Shown here piece by piece: positions 51,551 to 62,030 of a stretch of DNA of 64,000 nucleotides (its first letter is position 1; every line of letters starts with the position of its first letter). A program made the translations under genes and the position numbers. Location of the stretch: contig CAJUSA010000003.1 of NCBI GenBank assembly GCA_910589015.1, positions 62,001 to 126,000 on the forward strand. The letters are read 5' to 3'. The notes under the pieces are model-generated. The model did no database searches, was not told the origin of the DNA, and worked only from the letters and a program-made list of their open reading frames with translations. The stretch is from an uncultured Christensenellaceae bacterium (lineage in GTDB: Bacteria; Bacillota; Clostridia; Christensenellales; Borkfalkiaceae).

Positions 51551-52540
51551 ATGATTTACTTAAAGGATTTTAAGCAGGGTAAGCTGATTTACGAAGCGCT
51601 CGACAGCGATATCCGCCTGGGAATTCTGGAGGAGATTCTGCAATCGGGCGAGCTGCATTTGGCGCATTTTGCGAAACGGTTTAATTTGTCGAACGGCGCA
51701 ATCACCGCGCACATCAAAAAACTGCATGCCGCAGGGCTCATCGAAATCACCACGTCGTCGGGCGCGCACGGCACGCAGAAACTTTGTTCGCTTTCGACCG
51801 ACAAGATCATCATCGATTTTGCGAGCCGCCTCGAAACCGAGGGCAGAACGGAACTCTCGCATATCGAGATCGGGCATTATACCGACTTCGAGGTGCACCC
51901 CACCTGCGGGCTTGCCACGAAGGAAAAGGTCATCGGCAGGTTCGACGATCCCGCTTGCTTTACCTATCCCGAACGCATCAACGCGGGGCTGTTGTGGCTG
52001 GCGCACGGATATGTGGAATATCTTGTGCCCAATTTCAGCACCGAGGGCAACGAGCAGCTCATCGAATTGCAGTTTTCGCTCGAGATCGCCTCGGAGGCGC
52101 CGGGGTATGCCGCCTATTATCCGAGCGATATCTTTTTCAGCATCAACGGGTTAGAGCTCGGCAGCTACATGAGCAAAGGGGAATATAACGACCGTTCGGG
52201 CACGCAGTCGCCCGACTGGTGGTTCGGAAGTTTGGGTCAGTACGGCAAAAAAGTGACCATCGTCATCAATTCGGAAGGGTGCTTTATCGGCGGGATCAAG
52301 ACTTCGTCGGTCACGCTTGCCGACCTCGGCATTACGCCCGCAAAGCGGTTGAAGTTCCGCATCGCCGTGCATGACGACAGCGCGCACGTCGGCGGATTTA
52401 CGCTCTTCGGCAAAGGGTTCGGCGATTACGACGAAGGGATCGTATGCAAATTCATCTACAAGCACGCCGCGGGCGGCGACGTGCGGAAAAATCCCGAAAT
52501 AAATGGGGAAATATTGGAAAATCAGCCCGAAAAAATTTGA
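51551..52540 (+). CDS. ArsR-like winged-helix regulator with large beta-rich C-terminal domain
   Basis: A 329-residue protein. Residues about 15-75 form a winged helix (IRLGILEEILQSGELHLAHF, recognition part LSNGAITAHIKKLHAAGLIE). The remaining 240 residues are mainly beta strands with many aromatic and glycine residues (SPDWWFGSLGQYGKKVTIVI, GGFTLFGKGFGDYDEG), like a jelly-roll or carbohydrate-sensing fold. Similar two-part regulators occur in Firmicutes, but I cannot name the ligand. ATG 51551 has AGAGG upstream. It is followed by rpsU, whose -35 box overlaps its stop. Confidence 0.78.
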   Translation: MIYLKDFKQGKLIYEALDSDIRLGILEEILQSGELHLAHFAKRFNLSNGAITAHIKKLHAAGLIEITTSSGAHGTQKLCSLSTDKIIIDFASRLETEGRTELSHIEIGHYTDFEVHPTCGLATKEKVIGRFDDPACFTYPERINAGLLWLAHGYVEYLVPNFSTEGNEQLIELQFSLEIASEAPGYAAYYPSDIFFSINGLELGSYMSKGEYNDRSGTQSPDWWFGSLGQYGKKVTIVINSEGCFIGGIKTSSVTLADLGITPAKRLKFRIAVHDDSAHVGGFTLFGKGFGDYDEGIVCKFIYKHAAGGDVRKNPEINGEILENQPEKI

Positions 52541-52565
52541 CAAGCGCGCCGCCTTTTGGTATAAT
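52537..52565 (+). promoter_or_regulatory. Sigma-A promoter of rpsU
   Basis: TTGACA (52537-52542), 17-bp spacer, TATAAT (52560-52565): a full consensus, as expected for a ribosomal protein gene. Confidence 0.92.
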
Positions 52566-52609
52566 GGCACGGTACGAAATAAGTGCTGCGGCGAAGGAGG
52601 GTTGAGAAA

Positions 52610-52786
52610 ATGTCTACGATTCGTGTTGGCGATAACGAGAATCTCGAAAGCGCACTGCGCCGCTTTAAGAGAAAGTGCTCGCGCGACGGCATCATCGGCG
52701 ATCTTCGCAAGAAAGAGTTTTACGAAAAACCTTCCGTCAAGAAGAGAAAGAAAGCCGAAGCGGCTCGCAAAAGAAACAGAGGTTAA
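52610..52786 (+). CDS. rpsU: Ribosomal protein S21
   Basis: A 58-residue basic protein of the small ribosomal subunit: [35 protein letters not shown], then a lysine/arginine tail. ATG 52610 follows a perfect AAGGAGG ten bases upstream; the open frame starting 27 bases earlier is not used. A strong terminator follows directly. Confidence 0.96.
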   Translation: MSTIRVGDNENLESALRRFKRKCSRDGIIGDLRKKEFYEKPSVKKRKKAEAARKRNRG

Positions 52787-52792
52787 CAAGAA

Positions 52793-52819
52793 AACCGTAA
52801 CGCAACGTTACGGTTTTTT
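52793..52819 (+). terminator. Terminator of rpsU
   Basis: CCGTAACG/CGTTACGG stem, CAA loop, six T. Confidence 0.92.
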
Positions 52820-52885
52820 CTTGCAAAAAATGTCGAAAAGGCAGAGCGGAACACGCTTTATAAAAAGAAAAGGATTTATAAAATT

Positions 52886-53278
52886 ATGGAGCGCACCTTG
52901 AAATCGCTTGCAAAAGAGGCAAAATCACGCATGAAAAAAGGCTTTTGGGAACAGTGTGAAAAGGATTTGGACGTCAGCCGTGGTTTTGCGCGCGAGCAGG
53001 GCATTAGCGAGAGTAAGATGGAACGCTACTTTGCCGAAAAGGTGACGACGCGCGTGCGCGGCGAATCGCCTGACGAATTTTATCTGCGCGTCAAAGAGAT
53101 GCTCTTGAAAGACGGCGAGGTGAGCGACGCGATCGGCAGACTTACGGATCGGGAATATTACATGAGCCTTTCGTATGCCGAACGGCAACGTTATACCCTC
53201 GAACTGTCGGAAAAATATCTTCGCGCGCTGGAACGGTTCAAACGCGAATACGAATTCGAATTGAAGGGCAAGCACTGA
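52886..53278 (+). CDS. Unknown small charged helical protein
   Basis: A 130-residue protein, about one third charged residues and predicted all-helical by eye; no signal peptide or membrane segment. Segments include ERTLKSLAKEAKSRMKKGFW and LTDREYYMSLSYAERQRYTL. I do not recognise the family. ATG 52886 has AAAAGGA about a dozen bases upstream. The gene lies alone between rpsU and pcrA. Confidence 0.75.
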   Translation: MERTLKSLAKEAKSRMKKGFWEQCEKDLDVSRGFAREQGISESKMERYFAEKVTTRVRGESPDEFYLRVKEMLLKDGEVSDAIGRLTDREYYMSLSYAERQRYTLELSEKYLRALERFKREYEFELKGKH

Positions 53279-53310
53279 AAGAAAAGCCGTTCGTCTACCC
53301 CCGCAAAGCC

Positions 53311-53339
53311 TTGCGGTTTTCGTCCGTCTGTGATATAAT
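53311..53339 (+). promoter_or_regulatory. Promoter of pcrA giving a very short or no leader
   Basis: TTGCGG (53311-53316), 17-bp spacer, TATAAT (53334-53339); the ATG at 53350 is ten bases after the -10 box and has no Shine-Dalgarno. Confidence 0.6.
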
Positions 53340-53349
53340 AAAAAAACAG

Positions 53350-55629
53350 ATGATGAACTTATCGGCATTAAATGAAGAACAGTTGAAACCCGTGCTCGAC
53401 ACCGAGGGCGCGGTTTTGGTGTTGGCGGGGGCGGGAAGCGGCAAGACGCGCGTTCTGACCTCGCGCATTTCCTATCTTGTTACGGAAAAAGGCGTCGATC
53501 CCGAAAACGTACTTGCGATCACCTTTACCAACAAGGCGGCGAACGAAATGAAGGAACGGCTCGACGCCGTTTGCGATATTTCGCGCATGTGGGTATGCAC
53601 GATCCACTCGATGTGCGTGCGCATGCTGCGCGCTTTTTCCGACAAAGCGGGGCTTTCCGCAAACTTTTCGATTTATTCCGAGCAGGAACGCTCTGCCGTC
53701 GTGAAGCAGGCGTTCAAGGAATGCGGGTTCGAGGACGAGGACGGATTGCTCAAAGCGGTGAAGTTCCATATCAGCGAGGCGAAAATGCTGGGGCTGGACG
53801 CCGACGCCTATCTGGCGCGCCACGGTAGGGAACGGAACGTTGAAAAGTCGATGGACGTTTACCGCAAGTACGATGCGCACCTGCGGCAGAATAACGCGCT
53901 CGATTTCGACGACCTTTTGATTCGCGCGAAGGATCTGCTTGCGCAGGATAAAGACGCGCTCGATTTTTACGCGGGCAAGTTCCGTTATATCCACGTCGAC
54001 GAGTTTCAGGATACCAACGCGGTGCAATTCGAGATCGTGCGTCTTCTTTCGTCGTGCTACGGCAATTTGTTTGTCGTGGGCGACGACGATCAGTCGATTT
54101 ACGGTTGGCGCGGCGCGGAAATCGGGCATATTCTGCATTTCGAAAAGTACTATCCGAATATGAAGCTCTATAAATTAGAGCGCAACTACCGTTCCACCAA
54201 GGCGATTTTGGAACTTGCCAACGCCTCGATCGCGCACAACCGCAACCGCAAGGGCAAAACACTCTGGACGAGCGGCGACGAGGGCAGTAAGCCCGTGTTT
54301 TACGAGGCGGAAGAGGAAACGGGCGAGGCACTTTATTGCGCGCGCTGTATTGCCGAACTGCGCCGTTACGGGCTCAGATATTCCGACTTTGCCGTGCTCA
54401 TGCGCGTCAACGCGCTTACCCGCGCATACGAACAGGAATTCACTAAATACGGCATTCCCTACAAGGTGTTCGGCGGGTTCAAGTTCTACGAACGAAAAGA
54501 AATCAAAGATATTCTGGCATACTTGCGCGTGTGCGCCAACCCTTTCGACAGCGAGGCGGTCATGCGCATTATCAACGTTCCGCGTCGCGGCATCGGCGAA
54601 AAAACGGTACAGACGCTGTTGGATTACGCGCAGAAAGAGGATCTCTCGCTTTACGACGCCGTGCTCGACAGCGCCGCTCTGCCGCTGACGGCAGGCGCGA
54701 AAGAAAAACTTAAAAATTTCGGCGATTACATCAAAGATCTGGTCATTACGGCGGAGGAAGAACGTGTCGATAAACTCACCGCTTACATCGTGAAGAGCTC
54801 GGGCATGTACGACATGTATGCCGACGGAACCGACGAGGGGATCACCAAACGCGCCAACATCGACGAATTTATCAACTCGGTTGACGAGCATGTGCGCATG
54901 AACGGCGAAACCACCCTTTCGGAATATTTGCAGCAGATCACGCTTTATTCGGATACCGACGAAATGGACGAAGGCGATTACGTTACGCTTGCCACCATTC
55001 ACGCCGTGAAGGGGCTGGAATATAAATGCGTGTTCCTCGTGGGGCTTGAAGAAAATCTTATGCCCATTTCCCGCGCGATCGGAAGCGAATCGGCGCTCGA
55101 AGAGGAACGGCGGCTGATGTACGTTGCGATCACACGCGCGCGCGAACGGCTGTACCTCACCCGCTCGAAAACCCGTTATCTTTACGGCAAGCGCGAACCT
55201 TCCATGCGCTCGGAATTCGTCGAGGAATTAAAGGACTTGCTCGATCTGCCCGTCGAACGGCGGATCGGCGTCGCGTTCGGTTACAACAACGGCGGCGGGC
55301 GGGGGTACGGCTACGGCGGCGGGTTCCGCAGCAACGGTGCCGTGCAAAAGGTGGGCGAGTACCGCAGCAAAGACGACGAGGGTTATAAGACCTTCGGCGC
55401 AGGGAAGGCAAGACCGTCGCAACCCGCGCCCCGCGTCATGAGTGCGGCGCAACCCAAAAAAGACGTGCCCGTATTCGAAGTCGGTATGCGCGTGCGGCAC
55501 GCGAAATTCGGGGAAGGCGAGGTTGTGGCGACGCGCGGCGTGCTCAATAACGTCGTCGTTACCGTGCAGTTTGCAAGCGCGGGGAAAAAGGATCTGGCGG
55601 CGTCGCTCGCCCCGCTCGAAATTTTGTAA
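53350..55629 (+). CDS. pcrA: ATP-dependent DNA helicase PcrA/UvrD
   Basis: Superfamily 1 3'-5' helicase (759 aa) for repair and rolling-circle replication. Motif I AGAGSGKTRVLTSRI, motif Ia TFTNKAANEMKERL, motif II DEFQDTN, motif III GDDDQSIYGWRGA, motif V HAVKGLEYKCVF and motif VI VAITRARERLYL. A Gly/Tyr-rich linker (about residues 650-675) leads to the C-terminal Tudor-like domain that binds RNA polymerase (VGMRVRHAKFGEGEVVATRG). Start is one of two adjacent ATG codons (53350 or 53353). ligA follows 12 bp later. Confidence 0.96.
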   Translation: MMNLSALNEEQLKPVLDTEGAVLVLAGAGSGKTRVLTSRISYLVTEKGVDPENVLAITFTNKAANEMKERLDAVCDISRMWVCTIHSMCVRMLRAFSDKAGLSANFSIYSEQERSAVVKQAFKECGFEDEDGLLKAVKFHISEAKMLGLDADAYLARHGRERNVEKSMDVYRKYDAHLRQNNALDFDDLLIRAKDLLAQDKDALDFYAGKFRYIHVDEFQDTNAVQFEIVRLLSSCYGNLFVVGDDDQSIYGWRGAEIGHILHFEKYYPNMKLYKLERNYRSTKAILELANASIAHNRNRKGKTLWTSGDEGSKPVFYEAEEETGEALYCARCIAELRRYGLRYSDFAVLMRVNALTRAYEQEFTKYGIPYKVFGGFKFYERKEIKDILAYLRVCANPFDSEAVMRIINVPRRGIGEKTVQTLLDYAQKEDLSLYDAVLDSAALPLTAGAKEKLKNFGDYIKDLVITAEEERVDKLTAYIVKSSGMYDMYADGTDEGITKRANIDEFINSVDEHVRMNGETTLSEYLQQITLYSDTDEMDEGDYVTLATIHAVKGLEYKCVFLVGLEENLMPISRAIGSESALEEERRLMYVAITRARERLYLTRSKTRYLYGKREPSMRSEFVEELKDLLDLPVERRIGVAFGYNNGGGRGYGYGGGFRSNGAVQKVGEYRSKDDEGYKTFGAGKARPSQPAPRVMSAAQPKKDVPVFEVGMRVRHAKFGEGEVVATRGVLNNVVVTVQFASAGKKDLAASLAPLEIL

Positions 55630-57582
<1,953 letters not shown>

Positions 57583-57596
57583 TTGCGCAAAACGGC

Positions 57597-57625
57597 TTGA
57601 AATAATCGCTTGTTTGTGTTATAAT
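57597..57625 (+). promoter_or_regulatory. Sigma-A promoter of the yicC-gmk-rpoZ-priA cluster
   Basis: TTGAAA (57597-57602), 17-bp spacer, TATAAT (57620-57625). Confidence 0.85.
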
Positions 57626-57697
57626 GATACGCGTGGAAATTCCGTAAACGGAAATGGTTTGCGTTTCGGAATATTTTCGGGGAAGAAGGGAACGATT

Positions 57698-58570
57698 ATG
57701 TACAGTATGACGGGATACGGTAAGGGCGTCGTCCGCGAGGGCGGGCTGGAAGTTACGGTAGAGGTGAAATCGGTCAACAACCGTTTTCTCGATCTTGCCG
57801 TCAAATGTCCGCGCACGTTGCTTTCCTCGGAAGAGGCGATCCGTTCCGCCGTGCGCGAAAGCGTTTCGCGCGGGCACGTCGACGTGTTCGTCGGCTATTG
57901 CGACCGGCGCGAAAAACAGAAAACGCTTTTCGTCGATATGAACGCCGCCGCCTCGTACGTTACCGCCGCAAAAGAGCTGGGCGCGCGGTTTCCCGAACTC
58001 AGTAACGACGTCACGCTGTCGTTCTTATTGCGCCAGACCGACGTGGCGCGGCCCGAAGAAGTCGCGGAAGAGGACGAAGCGCTTGTCTGCGCCGTCAAAA
58101 GCGCGCTTGCCGCGGCGCTTGCACAGCACGCCGCCATGCGCAAAAGCGAGGGCGAACGGCTGAAACGCGATCTTGTCGACCGCATGAACACCATCGCCGC
58201 ACTGCGCGATAAAATCGCCTTGCGCGCACCGCTCGTAGCGGAAGAATACCGCAAAAAACTCACCGAACGCATGAGTGAATATCTTGCGGGCAAGGTTGAA
58301 GAAACGCGCATTCTCACCGAGGCGGCGCTGTTCTGCGATAAATGCAACATCGACGAAGAGCTGACGCGTCTGCAATCGCACATCGAGGAATTTCATCATA
58401 TCTGCGGCGAGGCCCGCGTGGGCAGAAAGCTCGACTTCCTCGTGCAGGAATTTAACCGCGAATGCAATACGATCTGCTCGAAATCAAATGATAAACAGGT
58501 TACCGCCTGCGCGCTCGAAATGAAGAACGAAATCGAGAAAGTGCGCGAGCAGGTGCAGAATTTGGAGTAA
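57698..58570 (+). CDS. yicC: YicC/YloC-family endoribonuclease
   Basis: A 290-residue protein starting with the family hallmark MYSMTGYGKG and VEVKSVNNRFLDL; the C-terminal DUF1732 part has GRKLDFLVQEFNRECNTICS. Members cut RNA and affect small-RNA turnover. ATG 57698 (GAAGAAGGG upstream) matches the conserved start; the open frame upstream of it overlaps the promoter. It ends 3 bases before gmk. No remA gene lies between them, unlike in Bacillus. Confidence 0.94.
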   Translation: MYSMTGYGKGVVREGGLEVTVEVKSVNNRFLDLAVKCPRTLLSSEEAIRSAVRESVSRGHVDVFVGYCDRREKQKTLFVDMNAAASYVTAAKELGARFPELSNDVTLSFLLRQTDVARPEEVAEEDEALVCAVKSALAAALAQHAAMRKSEGERLKRDLVDRMNTIAALRDKIALRAPLVAEEYRKKLTERMSEYLAGKVEETRILTEAALFCDKCNIDEELTRLQSHIEEFHHICGEARVGRKLDFLVQEFNRECNTICSKSNDKQVTACALEMKNEIEKVREQVQNLE

Positions 58571-58573
58571 CGC

Positions 58574-59131
58574 ATGAAGAACTTACTGTTCGTGATCTCG
58601 GGACCTTCGGGCGTGGGGAAAGGCACGCTCGTGCGCCTTCTGACGCAGGAAGACGACACGCTTTCGCTTTCGATCTCGTGCACGACGCGCGCGCCGCGTA
58701 TCGCGGAACGCGAGGGAATCGATTACTTTTTCGTGACGAAGGAAACCTTCCGCGAAACCATCGCGCAAAACGGCTTTCTGGAATACGACGAGCATTTCGG
58801 CAATTACTACGGCACGCCCAAATCGTTCGTCGAAGAAAAGCTGAAAACGGGTAGCGTGATTTTAGAGATCGACGTCGTGGGCGCGCTCAAAGTAAAAGAG
58901 GCATGCAAAGACGCGGTGCTCATCATGGTATGCCCGCCCGACCTTAAAACGCTCGAACGCCGTCTCGGCGGAAGAAAGACCGAGAGCGAAGAACAGCGGG
59001 GCGAACGGCTTGCGCGCGTACAGTACGAACTCGGCAAACAAGATCAATATCAATACGTTGTGGTCAACGACGATCTGCAAACGGCGAAACGCGCGTTGCA
59101 GGCGATCATCGATAAAGAAAGAAACGCATAG
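58574..59131 (+). CDS. gmk: Guanylate kinase
   Basis: GMP kinase (185 aa) making GDP from GMP and ATP. P-loop GPSGVGKGTL, GMP-binding pattern SCTTRAPRIAEREGIDYFFV, and the FLEYDEHFGNYYGTPK stretch are intact. It lies in the conserved order yicC-gmk-rpoZ. Confidence 0.96.
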   Translation: MKNLLFVISGPSGVGKGTLVRLLTQEDDTLSLSISCTTRAPRIAEREGIDYFFVTKETFRETIAQNGFLEYDEHFGNYYGTPKSFVEEKLKTGSVILEIDVVGALKVKEACKDAVLIMVCPPDLKTLERRLGGRKTESEEQRGERLARVQYELGKQDQYQYVVVNDDLQTAKRALQAIIDKERNA

Positions 59132-59146
59132 CAGGAGACAGAAATT

Positions 59147-59368
59147 ATGATCAACGAACCCTCGGTAGACGCACTCATCCGTAAACTCGGTTCCACCGAA
59201 AACCCCGTAAGCCGCTACGAGCTCTGCGTAGTTGCCTCTAAGCGCACGCGCCAGATCATCGAGCAGATGCAGTCTACGGGCACGCGCGAACTGCCCGGTA
59301 AGCAGAAGGAAATCGTGCTTGCCTGTCAGGAAATCATGAACGGGAAGGTCGTTACCGCACGCGACTGA
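59147..59368 (+). CDS. rpoZ: RNA polymerase omega subunit
   Basis: A 73-residue omega subunit helping assembly of RNA polymerase: PSVDALIRKLGSTENPVSRY, ELCVVASKRTRQI, then a helix KEIVLACQEIMNGKV. GGAG upstream. In Bacillus coaBC lies between rpoZ and priA; here it is absent. Confidence 0.92.
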   Translation: MINEPSVDALIRKLGSTENPVSRYELCVVASKRTRQIIEQMQSTGTRELPGKQKEIVLACQEIMNGKVVTARD

Positions 59369-59393
59369 CGGTAACCCTTTTACGGACTGAGGA

Positions 59394-61562
59394 ATGATCG
59401 CGGAAGTTATCGTCGATATTGCGCACAGCGACGTCGATAAAATATTCGATTACGGTTGCGAAGATACCGTAACGGCGGGCATGCGCGTCGTCGTTCCCTT
59501 CGGCAGGAGTACGACGACAGGTTTTGTTATGTCCGTAAAAGAAACGAGCGCGGTTCCGAAGGACAAGCTCAAAAACGTTTACCGTTGCCCCGATCGCGGC
59601 GCGGCGTTAAACGACGAATGTCTTGCGCTCGCAAAGAAAATCGCTCAGCGTTACCGCGTGCCGCTCGCGCTTTCCCTCCGACTCTTTCTGCCCGCCGAAA
59701 TGCGCACAGGCAAGGTTTCGGAAACCTATTCGAACGTTGCGTATCTCACGGGGGAAATGCCGGTATTTTCGAAAACGGCGCGCGCGCAGGCGGCGCTTTT
59801 TGCATATTTACAGGAACGCGGGGAAGTCCCTACGGGTGAATTGCGCGAATCGTTCGGTGCGGCGCTCGACGCGCTTGTAAAAAAGGGCGTCGTCGCGGTG
59901 AAGAAGGTGCGGCGGCTGCGCGATCCCTACCGCGGGGAATCGGGCGAACAGCCTTTGCGTACGCTCACGGCGGCGCAACAAAACGCCGTAGACGGCATTA
60001 CTTCGACCGAAAAAACGGTGACGCTGTTGCACGGGGTAACGGGCAGCGGAAAAACCGAGGTTTACCTGACCTTGATCGCACAGGCGCTCAAAGAAGGGCG
60101 CACGGCGGTTTTTCTCGTCCCCGAAATATCTTTAACGCCGCAAATGCTGATGCAGCTGCGCGCGCGGTTCGGGCGCAGTGCGGCGATTTTACACAGCGGA
60201 CTTTCCGCGGGCGAGCGGTTCGACGAATGGCAGCGCTTGCGCGAGGGCGAGGCGAAAATTGCCATCGGGGCGCGTTCCGCCGTGTTTGCGCCGCTCGAAA
60301 AGATCGGCGTCATCGTCATCGACGAAGAGCACGACGGCAGTTATTTATCCGAAAGCTCTCCGCGTTACAATACCTTCGATATCGCCTATCTGCGCGCGAA
60401 ATACAACGGCTGTAAGCTCGTTCTGGGCAGCGCGACGCCGTCGGTGGAAACGTATAAACGGGCGAAGGACGGGGAATTCTTTTTGCTGAACCTGCCCGAC
60501 CGCATCAACGCGCGCCCGCTGCCTTCGGTTTCGATCGTCGACATGCGCCGCGAAGTGGGGCGGGGGAACGCCTCGGGTTTTTCGGCGCTGCTGCGCGAAA
60601 AACTCGAAACCTGCCTTGCCTCGGGCAATCAGGCGATATTATTTCTGAACCGCCGCGGATATTCGCAAACGGTCATCTGCCGCGACTGCGGTTACGTTGC
60701 CAAGTGCGAACACTGCGACGTTTCGCTCACCTACCACGCCGAAGAAGATTGTCTCAAATGCCATTACTGCGGCACGCGCTATAAAATGCTGCGCTCTTGC
60801 CCCGAATGCGGCGGCGTGCATGTTCGTTATACGGGCACGGGAACGCAACGCGTCGTGAGCGAACTTAAAAAGATCTATCCGTCCGCGCGCGTTCTGCGCA
60901 TGGACGTCGATACGACGAGCGGCAAGGAAGGGCATTTCAAGATCTTGAAACGCTTTGCCGACCGCGAGGCGGATATCCTCGTCGGCACGCAGATGGTGGC
61001 AAAGGGGCACGATTTTCCTTCGGTTACGCTCGTGGGCGTGCTCGACGCCGACATGAGTCTGCATTTTCCCGATTACCGCAGCGGCGAACGTACTTTTCAG
61101 CTCGTCACGCAGGTGGCGGGCAGAAGCGGCAGGGCGCGCGATCGGGGCGAAGTCGTGTTGCAGACCTACGATCCCGAAAATTATATTCTGCGCTTTGCGG
61201 CGCATTACGATTATACGGGCTTTTACGAGCATGAAATATCCATGCGGGCGGCGACGCTCTTTCCGCCGTACGCGAAGATCGTACGCGTGCTTGTTTCGGG
61301 CGAGGACGAACGCGAAACGCTCGGCGCACTCAAAGAAGTCTACGAAAAATTGCATGCGATCTATCTTGCCGACACCGAAAAATTTCTGTTTTTCAACAAG
61401 ATGCATGCGCCCGTCAAACGCATTCAAAATAAACACCGCTATCAGGTGCTCATGCGCCTTGCCGATACGGGCATTCTGAAAGAGATTTACGACGTCTGCG
61501 CCGAATGCAAATATAAAAACGTGTTGGTGTACACCGAAGAAAATCCGAGTAATCTCAGTTAA
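59394..61562 (+). CDS. priA: Primosomal replication restart helicase PriA
   Basis: Helicase of 722 aa reloading the replisome at stalled forks. N-terminal DNA-binding domain (VIVDIAHSDVDKIFDYG), Walker A GVTGSGKTEVY, DEEH box IDEEHDGSYLSESSP, and zinc-binding cysteines CRDCGYVAKCEHCD, CLKCHYCGTRY and CPECGG between the helicase lobes. Motif VI lies in VTQVAGRSGRARDRG. ATG 59394 (line end TGAGGA upstream). Housekeeping cluster with def and fmt. Confidence 0.96.
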   Translation: MIAEVIVDIAHSDVDKIFDYGCEDTVTAGMRVVVPFGRSTTTGFVMSVKETSAVPKDKLKNVYRCPDRGAALNDECLALAKKIAQRYRVPLALSLRLFLPAEMRTGKVSETYSNVAYLTGEMPVFSKTARAQAALFAYLQERGEVPTGELRESFGAALDALVKKGVVAVKKVRRLRDPYRGESGEQPLRTLTAAQQNAVDGITSTEKTVTLLHGVTGSGKTEVYLTLIAQALKEGRTAVFLVPEISLTPQMLMQLRARFGRSAAILHSGLSAGERFDEWQRLREGEAKIAIGARSAVFAPLEKIGVIVIDEEHDGSYLSESSPRYNTFDIAYLRAKYNGCKLVLGSATPSVETYKRAKDGEFFLLNLPDRINARPLPSVSIVDMRREVGRGNASGFSALLREKLETCLASGNQAILFLNRRGYSQTVICRDCGYVAKCEHCDVSLTYHAEEDCLKCHYCGTRYKMLRSCPECGGVHVRYTGTGTQRVVSELKKIYPSARVLRMDVDTTSGKEGHFKILKRFADREADILVGTQMVAKGHDFPSVTLVGVLDADMSLHFPDYRSGERTFQLVTQVAGRSGRARDRGEVVLQTYDPENYILRFAAHYDYTGFYEHEISMRAATLFPPYAKIVRVLVSGEDERETLGALKEVYEKLHAIYLADTEKFLFFNKMHAPVKRIQNKHRYQVLMRLADTGILKEIYDVCAECKYKNVLVYTEENPSNLS

Positions 61563-61571
61563 GGAGTTATT

Positions 61572-62030
61572 ATGATCAGAGAAATCGTACAGGTCGGCGA
61601 TCCCGTCCTGCGCCAAAAATGCGAACCCGTTGTAAAGTTCGACAAAGATCTTTGCACGCTTTTGGACGATATGCGCGACACGCTGAAAAAAGCCGAGGGT
61701 GCGGGGCTTGCCGCGCCGCAGGTGGGCGTGCCCGTGCGCGCCGTGCTCGTCGACGTCGACGAGGGATTTTTCGAATTGATCAATCCTGTGTTTGTGTGGC
61801 AGAAGGGCGAGCAGTACGGATACGAGGGTTGCCTTTCGGTACGGGGCAAGGCGGGCAAGGTGCTGCGCCCCGACAAAGTGAAAATCGTTTACAGCGATCG
61901 CAGAGGCAACCGCCTGTCGCTTGTCGCGCGCGGATTTTTCGCCCGCGCCGTCTGCCACGAGCTCGACCACCTCGACGGCGTGCTTTATACCGATAAGGCG
62001 GATGACGTCCGCGACGAGGACGAAGACTGA
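61572..62030 (+). CDS. def: Peptide deformylase
   Basis: Metalloenzyme (152 aa) removing the formyl group from new proteins. The three motifs are GAGLAAPQVG, YEGCLSV and CHELDHLDG (metal ligands Cys, His, His; catalytic Glu). AAGGAG upstream. Its stop shares one base with the fmt start (TGATG). Confidence 0.97.
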   Translation: MIREIVQVGDPVLRQKCEPVVKFDKDLCTLLDDMRDTLKKAEGAGLAAPQVGVPVRAVLVDVDEGFFELINPVFVWQKGEQYGYEGCLSVRGKAGKVLRPDKVKIVYSDRRGNRLSLVARGFFARAVCHELDHLDGVLYTDKADDVRDEDED

